Shown here: positions 54,378 to 63,510 of the stretch, piece after piece
Numbering within the stretch: the stretch's first letter is position 1
How the letters are laid out: each line of letters begins with the position of its first letter
NCBI RefSeq assembly: GCF_047496725.1
Contig: NC_132978.1
Coordinates: 6,625,501 to 6,689,500, forward strand
Length of the DNA: 64,000 nucleotides
From: Anoplolepis gracilipes
Taxonomy: Eukaryota > Arthropoda > Insecta > Hymenoptera > Formicidae
Direction of reading: 5' to 3'
Made by a program: the position numbers and the translations under genes
The notes under the pieces: model-generated
The model's database searches: none
The model's input: only the letters and a program-made list of their open reading frames with translations
Told to the model about the DNA's origin: nothing

Positions 54378-54382
<5 letters not shown>
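53791..54382. mobile_element. Nested fold-back MITE, outer element
   Basis: Ends (TA)CAGGGTGTCTCATAACTA and the complement TAGTTATGAGACACTCTG(TA), with arms of about 150 bp (53,791-53,943 and 54,231-54,382). The interior is another hairpin (53,944-54,230). TA borders and the CAGGGTGTC terminus fit a Tc1/mariner-type MITE, of the same broad group as the inverted repeats of the LINE-bearing unit. No coding capacity. Confidence 0.85.
53944..54230. mobile_element. Nested fold-back MITE, inner element
   Basis: Ends AGATGTCCGGTAATAATC and GATTATTACCGGACATCT, with arms of about 130 bp. Its arm body (AAAAGTCCTGTATCATTTTG, AATAATTATTGAACTATTAA, TTAAAAACGTTCAG) is similar to the body of the outer arm (AAAAGTCCTGTATTATTG..., TATTAATTAAAAACGCT), so a related element inserted in the loop of the outer one. 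The full structure is one ~290-bp-armed palindrome. Confidence 0.85.

Positions 54383-54422
<40 letters not shown>
54383..54422. repeat. (TA)n microsatellite
   Basis: About 40 bp of alternating TA immediately beside the outer MITE. Confidence 0.9.
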
Positions 54423-54425
<3 letters not shown>

Positions 54426-54752
54426 GCGTATAAATTAAATATTTTTTACGGTATTTCTCTTTATTATTTTTGCTTATTTTTCTAAAACGTACAAAACTAA
54501 AAACGGTTTTCAATTAATATCAGATATGTATTATATCGCACTTTAAATTAAAAAATTTATTCTGTGAACAATATAAATGTGAACTTTCCATAAATTATTA
54601 GTATTTGAAATTGTATAATCTAATTCGACTCCATGTATATGATAATACGTTTTAATTATATTTGTATAATTTTAACAATTATTCCATATAATCGGCATCT
54701 TTTTAATCTGATCTGATATACTTTCATTAAAGCTATAAATTCTGGAGTATTC
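54423..54752. other. AT-rich spacer
   Basis: No feature seen. It includes the probable 3' untranslated region of the MATH-BTB gene on the minus strand. Confidence 0.5.
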
Positions 54753-55722
54753 TCAATATCTTTTAAATATAAATTGATAAAACTTTTGGCATACTTCTCT
54801 CATTTCTCCATTATGTAAACATGCCATCTTTAAATGTTCTACAACGTTGCTTACTGTTGTATTTATAATTAAGTCGTCTTCACATTTTAATTTAAGATTT
54901 TGTATATCATATTTATCAGCTGCTATAAAAAACTCATACAATGCATTTTTCTTTGTGCCTTGTGTAAATAATACATTACCAGTTCGTACAAAATCTAATA
55001 ATGTCTTTAGAATATTATAATTTATATCAGTTATAATTACTTCATTGTTTACACTTTCTATTAGACCATTGTTAAACATAGCCTCGAAGACTTTACTTTT
55101 TGAACATAGTAAACTCTTATTTGCTTCAAGACGTTTATTGTCTACTATAAATGTAACAAACAAGTCAGATTTCTCCTTAGAAACCATCTGTATCTCTTTA
55201 TACATATTGTCATTAAAAATATCTGTATTTTTTGTTGTAGCATGTCCTGAAACGGTTATATTACTGTTATATATTTGTATAACTACATTGAATTCAAAGT
55301 GTATTTTAAGTGTATCGTTATGTGATAAATACTTATAAAGGAAAGAACGTAAAGAAATTAGTTCATACAATAGATGAGAATTCGAATTATTTTTTAAATC
55401 TAAATGTGTTAGTCGTAATACAGAAGCAATTTCTTCTTTCTTAGTTTTAAAAAAAACAGAATAAGAAATATTTCTCAAACAATTGTCCTTTGTGCTTGTG
55501 TTTTGCATATTTTCCACCAAATAAAAATTACACTGATGAGCTTTCTTATCAGGAATCATTTTAAGATGAAAATTTTTTTATGTTGCTAGAACATAAATCA
55601 ACATTCAATTTATAAATTTCCCAAAAATCAGCAATATTCCACATATAATAAAATTTGTCTTGTTTTAATTGTGTTCTACAATAATAAGTGACCTCTTCAT
55701 TTATAGAAGACATCTTTGTCAT
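54753..55722 (-). pseudogene. MATH-BTB (SPOP/TDPOZ-like) gene, probably broken
   Basis: A minus-strand reading with a start at 55,722 (MTKMSSINEEVTYYCRTQLK, DKFYYMWNIADFW: start of a MATH domain) that stops after KKFSS, and a second frame from 55,559 of 268 codons (MIPDKKAHQCNFYLVENMQN ... SLRSFLYKYLSHNDTLKIHF, the rest of MATH; then SDLFVTFIVDNKRLEANKSL, SKSKVFEAMFNNGLIESVNN, LLDFVRTGNVLFTQ, FFIAADKYDIQNLKLKCEDD: BTB; then a short BACK-like end). A frame change at about 55,570 separates them. An acceptor-like tttgcag precedes the first ATG. In functional relatives MATH binds substrates and BTB binds Cullin-3. The long open C-terminal frame could mean recent decay. Confidence 0.7.
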
Positions 55723-57090
55723 CAACCCTGCAAATATAATTGATATTCAGTGATATATTCTTATAAACATCAAATATTATATCTTAAAAAGCATTTTATA
55801 ATTTTGTAACTTTTTTTTATATAAGTATAATGAATAATATGCAAATAATATTAAATAGCCTTTTCAAACTATTGACATTTATTCATTAATTTTTTCTAGT
55901 AATTTTATAATTTTATATCAATTAATTATTTGTACAAAAGATAATAATTTCTCTAAAACTGTACAATCATTATTTAATCCACAAAGTATATGATTTTTTT
56001 TATTCACGATAATAAAAAATTGTTTAGATCTAAACAATTATTGTGCTTAAAAAGTAGTTTAAAATAGTTTAAAAAATTTGACTTTAATTCTAAAAACTTT
56101 GAAAAATGTGATTAAATTACATAAAAATTTTTTTCAATATTAGTTTTATTCACAGATTTCATATAATATATATCTTAAAATAAAAAAAACAACTTATCAT
56201 TATGTATAATTACTTATTTCATTATTCCATATATAATTCTATATAAAAACAATAAATTAAACAATAATTATCACTCAAAAATGTAAATAAAAAAAGATAT
56301 TAAATTTGGTATTTTCAAAATTTAAGAAATTTATTAAAGACTTTTTAGACAATCTATAATTTACAACAAAATTCAAACAGAATCTAATGCTATTTATAAA
56401 TTTTATGTGTCGCATAATGTAGAAAATATTTAAATATATAAAATAAATATAAGTCAAAATATCTATCAGAAGGGAAAAATGTATACTTATATATTAAAAT
56501 ATATAATGCATAAAATTATAAATAAAATTCTATTTTGTCACAAAATATATATTGCCTAATGAAGCTTTTGCTCTATATACTCTCTTTCGATCAAACAATG
56601 GACCAATAAAACAGATAATTAGACCATATTAAATTGATACAAATAAAATTCATAGTATTAGAAATTGCATCTGAGGCTTATTTCTATATTAGCACATAAA
56701 ATGAATATAAATACTGCAATAATATCGAGTAAAATATAATATAAAATTTAATTTTATTCAATAATGTGTATATTTTTAGAGAAAAAAACATCTGCAATAA
56801 AAGAACAGTTTACTTACAAATCAGTGATTTAAAATCAAATTTTATTCAGTTCAAAAAACTGAAATTTCAAGATGCTTCGTTATTTTCCTTTCTAATAATA
56901 ATTCTTCTAATTTAATAAAAAATCTGAATTTAATAGCGAAATGTGTGTTATGTATAAATATAAATATTGTAAGAAATTCTATACGCAATTCTCAATCACA
57001 AACTTTCACACTCGTATCGCAGCAAAGTTGTTAGCTGTTACTATAGCGATTGTAAATTATAACTTCTTTTGTTTATAGAATTGCTTTTGT
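55723..57090. other. AT-rich spacer, no gene seen
   Basis: No exon or repeat is supported. The 60-codon minus frame at 56,275-56,457 is composition-driven. Confidence 0.6.
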
Positions 57091-57213
57091 GGGCGCGTTC
57101 AAGGAGACACTATATAGCGCTACCAGTGTTGTTCTATCTTTGTTATTCATTAAAAGTTGAACAAAGATAGAACCACGTTGGTAGCGCTATATAGTGTCTC
57201 CCCGAACGCGCCC
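57091..57213. mobile_element. 123-bp hairpin MITE, GGGCGCGTTC family (copy 1)
   Basis: Arms GGGCGCGTTCAAGGAGACAC TATATAGCGCTACCA and the complement TGGTAGCGCTATATAGTGTC TCCCCGAACGCGCCC. An inner palindrome follows (TTCTATCTTTGTT / AACAAAGATAGAA). Flanked by TGT on both sides, a 3-bp duplication. Confidence 0.85.
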
Positions 57214-58447
57214 TGTATCGTATGTATATATGTACATACATGGCCTGAGCCTTGAATATAAAAACAAAACACGCACAGGAAAGAGAGATTTCCCAGACCG
57301 ATAATCGTCTACGTCAATATAAATTATAAATATAAAACATAAAGCTCGTATCTCTCATTGTCAGTCAGACAAAAGCTGAATTCAATTAACGCGTATTTGT
57401 TAAAAGCGTTTGATTAATCAGAATAAAAAATTTTTGTTTTTTTTTTGTCTATTCATCTCTATTTTCGCTCAAAATTAATCTTATAACAATTTTGATCGAG
57501 ATTTACATTTATTCACAAAAGGAGAGTTTTTGTTTAATATTTTATTAATGTATAATGTATTATCAAATACAAATTGTTCGAAAAAATATTTTGATATATT
57601 TTGCAAGAATGAAATTGTTGCTCAACGGCAAAAAAAACATACATTATTTAATCAGTTCTCAGCAAAACATGTTTATTTTTTTCTGCTTTGTGTACATTAA
57701 TATTTAAATAAATTGTGATTTTTTTAAATTGTTTAAAATTATATGTATAATTAACGAAAACCATCGAAAGTCATTACTCTTCACAATTTCGCAAATTTTA
57801 ATTTGATATCTTATTGTTAATTAAATTTTAAGTGTATGTATATATATTTTCTATATTCAGTTTATAGATTTTGTTATATTTGAAATTAAAATTGTATAGC
57901 TATAAAATCAACTCTGTATTAAAGTGTTACGATTTTATGAATAAAATCTATCATCAGTGTGGAGGATCTCGCCACGACAATAACAAAAGTTTCATCGAGT
58001 ACGCGAGGCTGCTTATCCCATTTAAATTTGAAGATTCCTTTGTAATGTATTTGTGCATAAAAATATTCTTAGATTTATTTAGTCATCATGATAATGACCA
58101 AGAAATAAAAAATGAGCAATTACTTTTCTTTCTTAACAATTATGCTAATTTGTGTCTCATTCATAAATTATAATCGTACTTTTGATCATAAATTACAAAT
58201 CAGTCAACAATATTCAAATGTGCGTCCCAAAAGGTGATACTTTCAATAACTCTATCTTAATTAAAAACATTTACAAATGTTTCTTCTTCCACATATTTTT
58301 ACAAATATTTTTATTTTATTGTATTTTGTATTTTTATATAATACAAAAGAAGAACTAACACGTAAAATATATAAATAACTATCTTCTGTCCGTTTTGCTG
58401 ATTCCCCTTTTACCGGTAAATAAGTGTTTCGGCATTTTATTGCCAAT
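57214..58447. other. AT-rich spacer, no gene seen
   Basis: A 100-codon frame at 57,871-58,173 (MLYLKLKLYSYKINSVLKCY...) is present but has no recognised domain or splice context, and I do not call it a gene. Confidence 0.55.
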
Positions 58448-58601
58448 GGCTGCGTTCAGCAGAGAAAGTAAATCGGTAAGCGCTTAGTGATTCTTTATTG
58501 TGTTCTTGTATTTAGATCTTTGTTAGATCTAAGTGCAGAAACCAATCACAATAAAGAATCACTAAGCGCTCACTGATTTGCTTTCTCTGCTGAACGCAGC
58601 C
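58448..58601. mobile_element. 154-bp hairpin MITE, GGCTGCGTTC family
   Basis: Arms GGCTGCGTTCAGCAGAGAAA G, AGCGCTTAGTGATTCTTTAT TGTG and their complements. AAT flanks on both sides (58,445-58,447 and 58,602-58,604), a 3-bp duplication. The right arm contains AACCAATCACAATAAAG. Confidence 0.82.
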
Positions 58602-59040
58602 AATGAAACGATCAGCTTCGTCCTTAAGACCCTTCTTGGCTATTTTTTTCTTCACGCTTTATGTGCTATATTCTTCAGTTTTGTCTGCATCTGCAACGCG
58701 AATAAGTATAATGTATAAATTATATTTTTATTCGATGTATATATAATGTATATGGATGGTAATATATAATCAACAATAATCTTTCATATAAATCAGAAAA
58801 TAATTAAAATGAAAGACTGGGCTCAAAAATAATTTCATTTTTTAAGAAAATTTGACTACCAATCAATCCATATATGCCTTTTTAATAACTTTTTCATTTT
58901 AAAATTAATTTTTTGAAATTTTTAAAAATAGTAATAAGATTAATATATTGTATATGTGATTACAGAATCTTTAAATATCTCTTTTTTAACATACCACTAC
59001 GTCTTTAAGGCCCATTTCATCTCGCGGAGGTTTTGACATA
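58602..59040. other. AT-rich spacer
   Basis: No feature seen. Confidence 0.55.
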
Positions 59041-59221
59041 CAGTCGGATCTCTTATCCTACGACCCTCTTATGCCACGAAACCTCTTATCCCACGACAAA
59101 AAATCCTCTCATGCTATGACCGCGAAAGGGGAATTATACTCCCCATCTCAAATTTTTGTCATAGGATCAGAGGTTTAAGGAGAAGATTCCGGACCGAAAA
59201 TGTCGTAAGATAAAAGGACTG
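59041..59221 (+). mobile_element. CAGTCGGA-ended MITE, copy 1 (Tc1/mariner-pogo type)
   Basis: 181 bp, starting CAGTCGGATCTCTTATCCTA and ending GTCGTAAGATAAAAGGACTG, bounded by TA (59,039-59,040; 59,222-59,223). TA duplication and a CAGT start fit pogo/Tigger-like MITEs. Inner repeats of TCTTATGC/CTTATCCCACGAC are visible. It is repeated in opposite orientation at 59,364-59,636. Confidence 0.8.
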
Positions 59222-59261
59222 TATCATCTTTGTCTAGTTTTTAGGGTGATTCCACAATAGC

Positions 59262-59355
59262 GTAAGTCGGATGTTGGAAGAGTTGACCAATCACAGTTGA
59301 CTTTAGAGAAGAATAATCGAATATGATTGGTCAACTCTTCCGACATCTGACTTAC
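59262..59355. mobile_element. Hairpin element A with CCAATCA core
   Basis: Arms GTAAGTCGGATGTTGGAAGA GTTGACCAATCA and the complement (TGATTGGTCAACTCTTCCGA CATCTGACTTAC). The core is GACCAATCACAGTTGAC-TTTAGAGAA-...-TATGATTGGTC. Lies between the two CAGTCGGA MITE copies. Confidence 0.8.
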
Positions 59356-59363
59356 AACAGCTA

Positions 59364-59636
59364 CAGTCGGACCTCTTATCCTACGACATTTTCGGTCCGG
59401 AATCTTTCCCTTAAACTTCTGATCCTACGACAAAAATTTGAGAGTGGAGGTATAATTCCCCTTTAGCGGTCGTAGCATGAGAGGATTTTTTGTCATAGGA
59501 TAATGGGTCAAGCATTTTCGAAAATGTTTGACTGTCATTGGTCAATTTGCTTGCGACCTTACGTTCTACGGCCATTGTAGACGAGGCTTAAGAGGTTTCG
59601 TAGCATAAGAAGGTCGTAAGATAAGAGGTCCGACTG
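59364..59636 (-). mobile_element. CAGTCGGA-ended MITE, copy 2, inverted and with an insertion
   Basis: 273 bp, ends CAGTCGGACCTCTTATCCTA and AGATAAGAGGTCCGACTG, TA borders (59,362-59,363; 59,637-59,638). It matches the complement of copy 1 except for about 90 inserted bases (59,507-59,591). These carry TTGACTGTCATTGGTCAA, i.e. half of the CCAATCA-type core seen in hairpins A-C. Confidence 0.8.
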
Positions 59637-59640
59637 TATT

Positions 59641-59894
59641 GGGCGCGTTCGGGAAGACATTGGGCGTTTTCCAGCAACGACACAGACGACACAGTGCCCA
59701 TTAATGTGAGGGAGAACATTCGTTGTGTCTCACTTACACTAATGGACACTGTATTACACTGTGTCGTCTGTGTCTTTGCTGGAAAACGCCCACTATTAGC
59801 GCTAACAGTGTCATTCTATCTTTGTTCAACTTTTAATGAAGAACAAAGATAGAATGATGCTGTTAGCGCTAATAGTGTCTCCCCGAACGTGCCC
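59641..59894. mobile_element. GGGCGCGTTC MITE, copy 2, with a second hairpin nested inside
   Basis: Ends GGGCGCGTTCGGGAAGACA and TAGTGTCTCCCCGAACGTGC CC, flanked by ATT on both sides (59,638-59,640; 59,895-59,897). The right arm also holds the TTCTATCTTTGTT / AACAAAGATAGAA palindrome found in copy 1 at 57.1 kb. An unrelated hairpin (59,661-59,792) splits the left arm after GACA. Confidence 0.85.
59661..59792. mobile_element. Nested hairpin MITE, TGGGCGTTTTCC family
   Basis: Arms TGGGCGTTTTCCAGCAACGA CACAGACGACACAGTG and the complement ending GGAAAACGCCCA, with further pairing through the middle (CCATTAATGTGAG.../CTTACACTAATGG). It is inserted in the left arm of the GGGCGCGTTC MITE. The exact duplication is unclear. 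Confidence 0.8.
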
Positions 59895-60024
59895 ATTGTA
59901 GAACCAGCTTTAGTGAACAACAAGAATGACTATACAGTACTGGCAGTGAATTTTGGAACACAGCCTAAATGCATAGAGATATTATATATAGAGGAAGCAA
60001 GGCAGCCAGTGTTATCAGATTGGG

Positions 60025-61055
60025 GGTTTTTTTCCCCAAAGTGAGGGGCTCCATAAAGTTAGCCGAATCACTTTGATTTTTTTAGAATTAAAATTAAGGA
60101 TCGACAGGACCGACGAGAAAATTCCAGCGTCACTGTCACCAACATTGAGAAATGAATTCTTATTCAATGTATTGGTGTATGTCTGTATACGTACAAACAT
60201 CATTGCATTTTAAGAGAGACAAAGATGATGTTATTGTCTTTCATTATCTCTCCTTAGCAAACGGTGCTATCAACATCGATTCGTTAGCTGTATTTTAGGT
60301 ACAGATAGCCATATTCTAATTTTTCATTTTCAGCTTCGAAAAAGTTATGTTTCTTTATGAATTTTGTTTTAAAATGTTCTTTATAAAAATTAGAAGGTTC
60401 GTAAAGAGCCGGATTTTGCAATTTGATTCTTAAAAATTTATAATAAATTTAATTCGAATTCAAGGAGCAGCTACACTTGATCCGCGGTAACTCGCGGTCA
60501 GCAGCACATTTTTGGAAATTTTATTTCGACCTTTTTTCCAAAAAATCGCTCTTTACGACCCTGCGGACAATGTTGCTGATTAAAAATATCATAATTTTAT
60601 TGCGATTTTCTCTAAATTTAGCTGTAATACGACAAAAACGAATCCGTAGTTCGCAGCCGGCCGATAGGAGTCTTTACAGTGCCTCCGGTAGACCCTTAAT
60701 AAATATATTGATGCGGTTAATTTTATAGTCATCGTCGTCATTTTACCGCACATAATTTTTTTCATTTTTCGGATAAACTATGGACCACCAAACGTTGTAA
60801 AGAATTTATTCGTGACTACCTAACGATTCTGCATCGAATAAGCTCTTGTTTAACTCGATTGGACGAAAAATAAAAATATTCGACTAACTTTACTTCGAAA
60901 TTTTAATTATTTAATTAAAAAAAAACGATTAACTACCAAACGTTTTAATTAGACTACCAATCACCACCAAACTACCACCAAACGATTAGTTAATTTTAAT
61001 TCTAAAAAAATCAAAGTAATTCGGCTAACTTTATGGAGCTAAAGTGAGGAATTTT
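60025..61055. mobile_element. ~1-kb segment bounded by ~65-bp inverted repeats
   Basis: CTCCATAAAGTTAGCCGAAT CACTTTGATTTTTTTAGAAT TAAAATTAA at about 60,049-60,099 is the inverse of TTAATTTTAATTCTAAAAAA ATCAAAGTAATTCGGCTAAC TTTATGGAG at about 60,987-61,040. Outer edges are fuzzy (poly-G/poly-C blocks such as GGGGGTTTTTTTCCCC). The interior has no coding motif. Frames at 60,015-60,203 and 60,477-60,728 are unsupported. Confidence 0.65.
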
Positions 61056-61176
61056 CATGCCAGTGGGGGAAATTTTGGGGAATAAAAATTTGTGGGGAAA
61101 AATGTGGGTAACTTTTCGGACATGGGGTTTTTTTTGGAGGAATTCATAATATGTTTTTTTTAGTGTTTTCGAATGC

Positions 61177-61297
61177 AGGTTTGATCGATCCGAGATCGAC
61201 CAATGATGTGATTGACCAACCACTGCCATTTATTATTTAGAGAAATAGCTGTGATTGGTCAATGACGTCATTAATCGTTTTCGGATTGATCAAACCT
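61177..61297. mobile_element. Hairpin element B with CCAATCA core
   Basis: Arms AGGTTTGATCGATCCGAGA / (complement) TTCGGATTGATCAAACCT, with an inner core GACCAACCACTGCCATTTAT TATTTAGAGAAATAGCTGTG ATTGGTC. The core matches those of hairpins A and C; the outer arms do not. Confidence 0.8.
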
Positions 61298-61511
61298 ATT
61301 TTTATTTAAAAAATAAGATCTAATCGCGCGATTAAACAAGGATAGGAGGGGGCCCCACTTGCAGCGTTCTCTTTCTATTTCTCGTTCTATTTCTCTATCG
61401 CATTCACTTACGGGCAAGCATAGGACTTGCCCCCTCTATACATATATAATATCTCTATGCCTAAATGTGTCAGTGAGATGCGCACAAATCTGGACTTTGT
61501 TTTACTTATAG
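61298..61511. other. Spacer before hairpin C
   Basis: CTTTCTATTTCTCGTTCTAT and GGGGGCCCCACTTGC patches. No gene. Confidence 0.5.
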
Positions 61512-61648
61512 GCTTAGTTTACACCGACATTTTGATACGCGTATTAAATATTACTGGCCAATCACAGCCATTCCATTCTTTAGAAGACTGGCTATGATTG
61601 GCTAGTATAGTACTTAGTACGCGTATCAAATGCTCGGTGTAACTAAGC
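61512..61648. mobile_element. Hairpin element C with CCAATCA core
   Basis: Arms GCTTAGTTTACACCGACATT TTGATACGCGTATTAAATA / the complement ending GGTGTAACTAAGC. The core is GGCCAATCACAGCCATTCCA TTCTTTAGAAGACTGGCTAT GATTGGC. Located about 300 bp upstream of the Rae1 start codon. Confidence 0.82.
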
Positions 61649-61951
61649 TATTTTGGGTTACATACGTATATGCGCACACATTTGTTCGCATTTGTAATTT
61701 GCTGGCGCTAACTGAAACATTTGAGTGTTTATTCTATATTTTTAATCCCTTTAGTAATGACATAAAACTGTGAGTTTTTCTGCGCGTAATGTGAAAAACT
61801 ACAAGGTAAACAATTATACATACACGTTTCAAAACATAACCTTCGGGAGAAGAATTAACCTCTTTTCGCGTAAATACAGTTCGGCATTTTTTTTGCAGAG
61901 AGATTGTTGCGAGTACACCTCGGGAAATAAGCGCGATTGCGTTAATTAAAA
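61649..61951 (+). promoter_or_regulatory. Rae1: Rae1 5' flank
   Basis: About 300 bp between hairpin C and the Rae1 ATG, moderately CpG-containing (TTTTTCTGCGCGTAATGTG, GAGAGATTGTTGCGAGTAC, AAATAAGCGCGATTGCG). No TATA box is evident, as common for housekeeping genes. The last ~100 bp is the likely 5' UTR; the precise start is not visible. Confidence 0.4.
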
Positions 61952-63510
61952 ATGTTCAATCAAAATAACACATTAAGGACGGGAACGTCAAATACGTCGA
62001 ATCCAATGCAGGATTTCGAAGTCGTTTCGCCGCCGGACGATTCTGTCTCGAGTCTGGAGTTCAGCCCGGCGTCTATTCAACAGAATTTTCTCGTAGCCGG
62101 TTCCTGGGACTGCAATGTCCGTTGCTGGGAAGTCGAGCAGTCCGGCAAAACGGTACCTAAATCAATGCAGAGCATGGCAGCGCCGGTCTTGGACGTATGC
62201 TGGAGTGATGTAAATTTATATTTTATCTTATATTCTAATGAAATTGTGTAGTAAATTCTAATATAACCCTAATAAAAAGTCATGATATTTGTATAAGAAT
62301 TTGTCCTTTTTATATTAATTTTTGTAAAATATTAAATATTGTCAGGATGGAACCAAGGTATTTATGGCAGGATGTGACAAGACAGCAAAGTGCTGGGATC
62401 TGGCTACAAATCAAAGCATGCAGGTGGCAGCGCACGATGCACCTATTAGAACATGTCATTGGATAAAGGCAACTACATATTCGTGTCTAATGACTGGTTC
62501 CTGGGATAAAACGCTAAGAGTTAATATTTATTCCTTCATTTAACAGTTTATCAATTTATAATAATTTTGTAATATTTGCTTTCATATAAAAATTAAATTT
62601 TTAGTTTTGGGATTTGCGCAGTCCTAAGCCTGCAATGACCATCAATCTTCCTGAAAGATGTTATTGTGCGGATGTGGTAAGTGCACATAATACATATAAT
62701 AAAATTTATTTTAATATGTAAAATTATACAATAAAATTAACAATATTACAGGATTATCCAATGGCAGTCGTAGGAACAGCTGCACGTGGTTTAATAGTCT
62801 ATCAACTGGAAGGAAGTCCACGTGAATACAAACCAGTTGAGCTGAGTTTGAAGTATCAATATCGTTGCGTAGCAATTTTCAGAGATAAGAAGAAAGTTCC
62901 GACCGGTTTCGCGATTGGGAGCACAGAGGGACGTGTAGCGATTCATCATCTGAATCTTAGTACAAAAGAAAATTTCACATTTAAATGTCATAGAACTAAC
63001 GGTACACCAAATGGATATCAGGATATTTATGCGGTCAGTAGATACTTTGTTAAAATTATTTTTAAATTTTTTAGCTTGCATTTATCCTTTAATAAAAAAA
63101 AAATGTGTTTTCTAATTACAATAACTTTATTATTTTTCAATTTGTACACAGGTTAATGACATAGCATTCCATCCAGTACATGGCACTGTAGCAACTGTAG
63201 GTGGTGATGGCACTTTTGGTTTCTGGGATAAAGATGCACGTACGAAGTTAAAATCATCCGAAACAATGGAGCAACCCATCACACGTTGCTGTTTTAATCA
63301 CAATGGACAGATATTTGCATATGCTGTGTCTTACGATTGGTCTAAGGTAAGTATTAAAATATAATGATAGAAAAATCACATTATACTTAATATTATTACT
63401 TACGAGATTTATTAATATTTTAGGGACACGAATACTATAACCCAGCAAAGAAAAATCAAATCTTTTTGAGACCATGTTACGATGAATTGAAACCAAAAGC
63501 TTCGCCTTAA
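61952..63510 (+). CDS. Rae1: Rae1 mRNA-export WD40 protein, intact six-exon gene
   Basis: Exons 61,952-62,209, 62,346-62,519, 62,605-62,676, 62,752-63,033, 63,152-63,346 and 63,424-63,510 give an uninterrupted 355-residue protein, the usual Rae1/Gle2 length. Every exon is a multiple of three, with GT-AG borders. WD40 blades show as SSLEFSPASIQQNFLVAGSW, DCNVRCWEV, DGTKVFMAGCDKTAKCWDLA, CLMTGSWDKTLRFWDLRSPK and GDGTFGFWDKDART. The C-terminus reads GHEYYNPAKKNQIFLRPCYD ELKPKASP. Rae1 is a seven-blade propeller that docks on the Nup98 GLEBS motif at nuclear pores, supports mRNA export, and acts in spindle checkpoint control (family knowledge). The start is set by the first ATG, MFNQNN. It is the only clearly functional gene here. 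Confidence 0.97.

Noticed and set aside
57871..58173. Possible 100-residue protein gene
   Set aside because: AT-driven composition (Lys/Tyr/Leu/Phe), no domain, no start context, no neighbour support.
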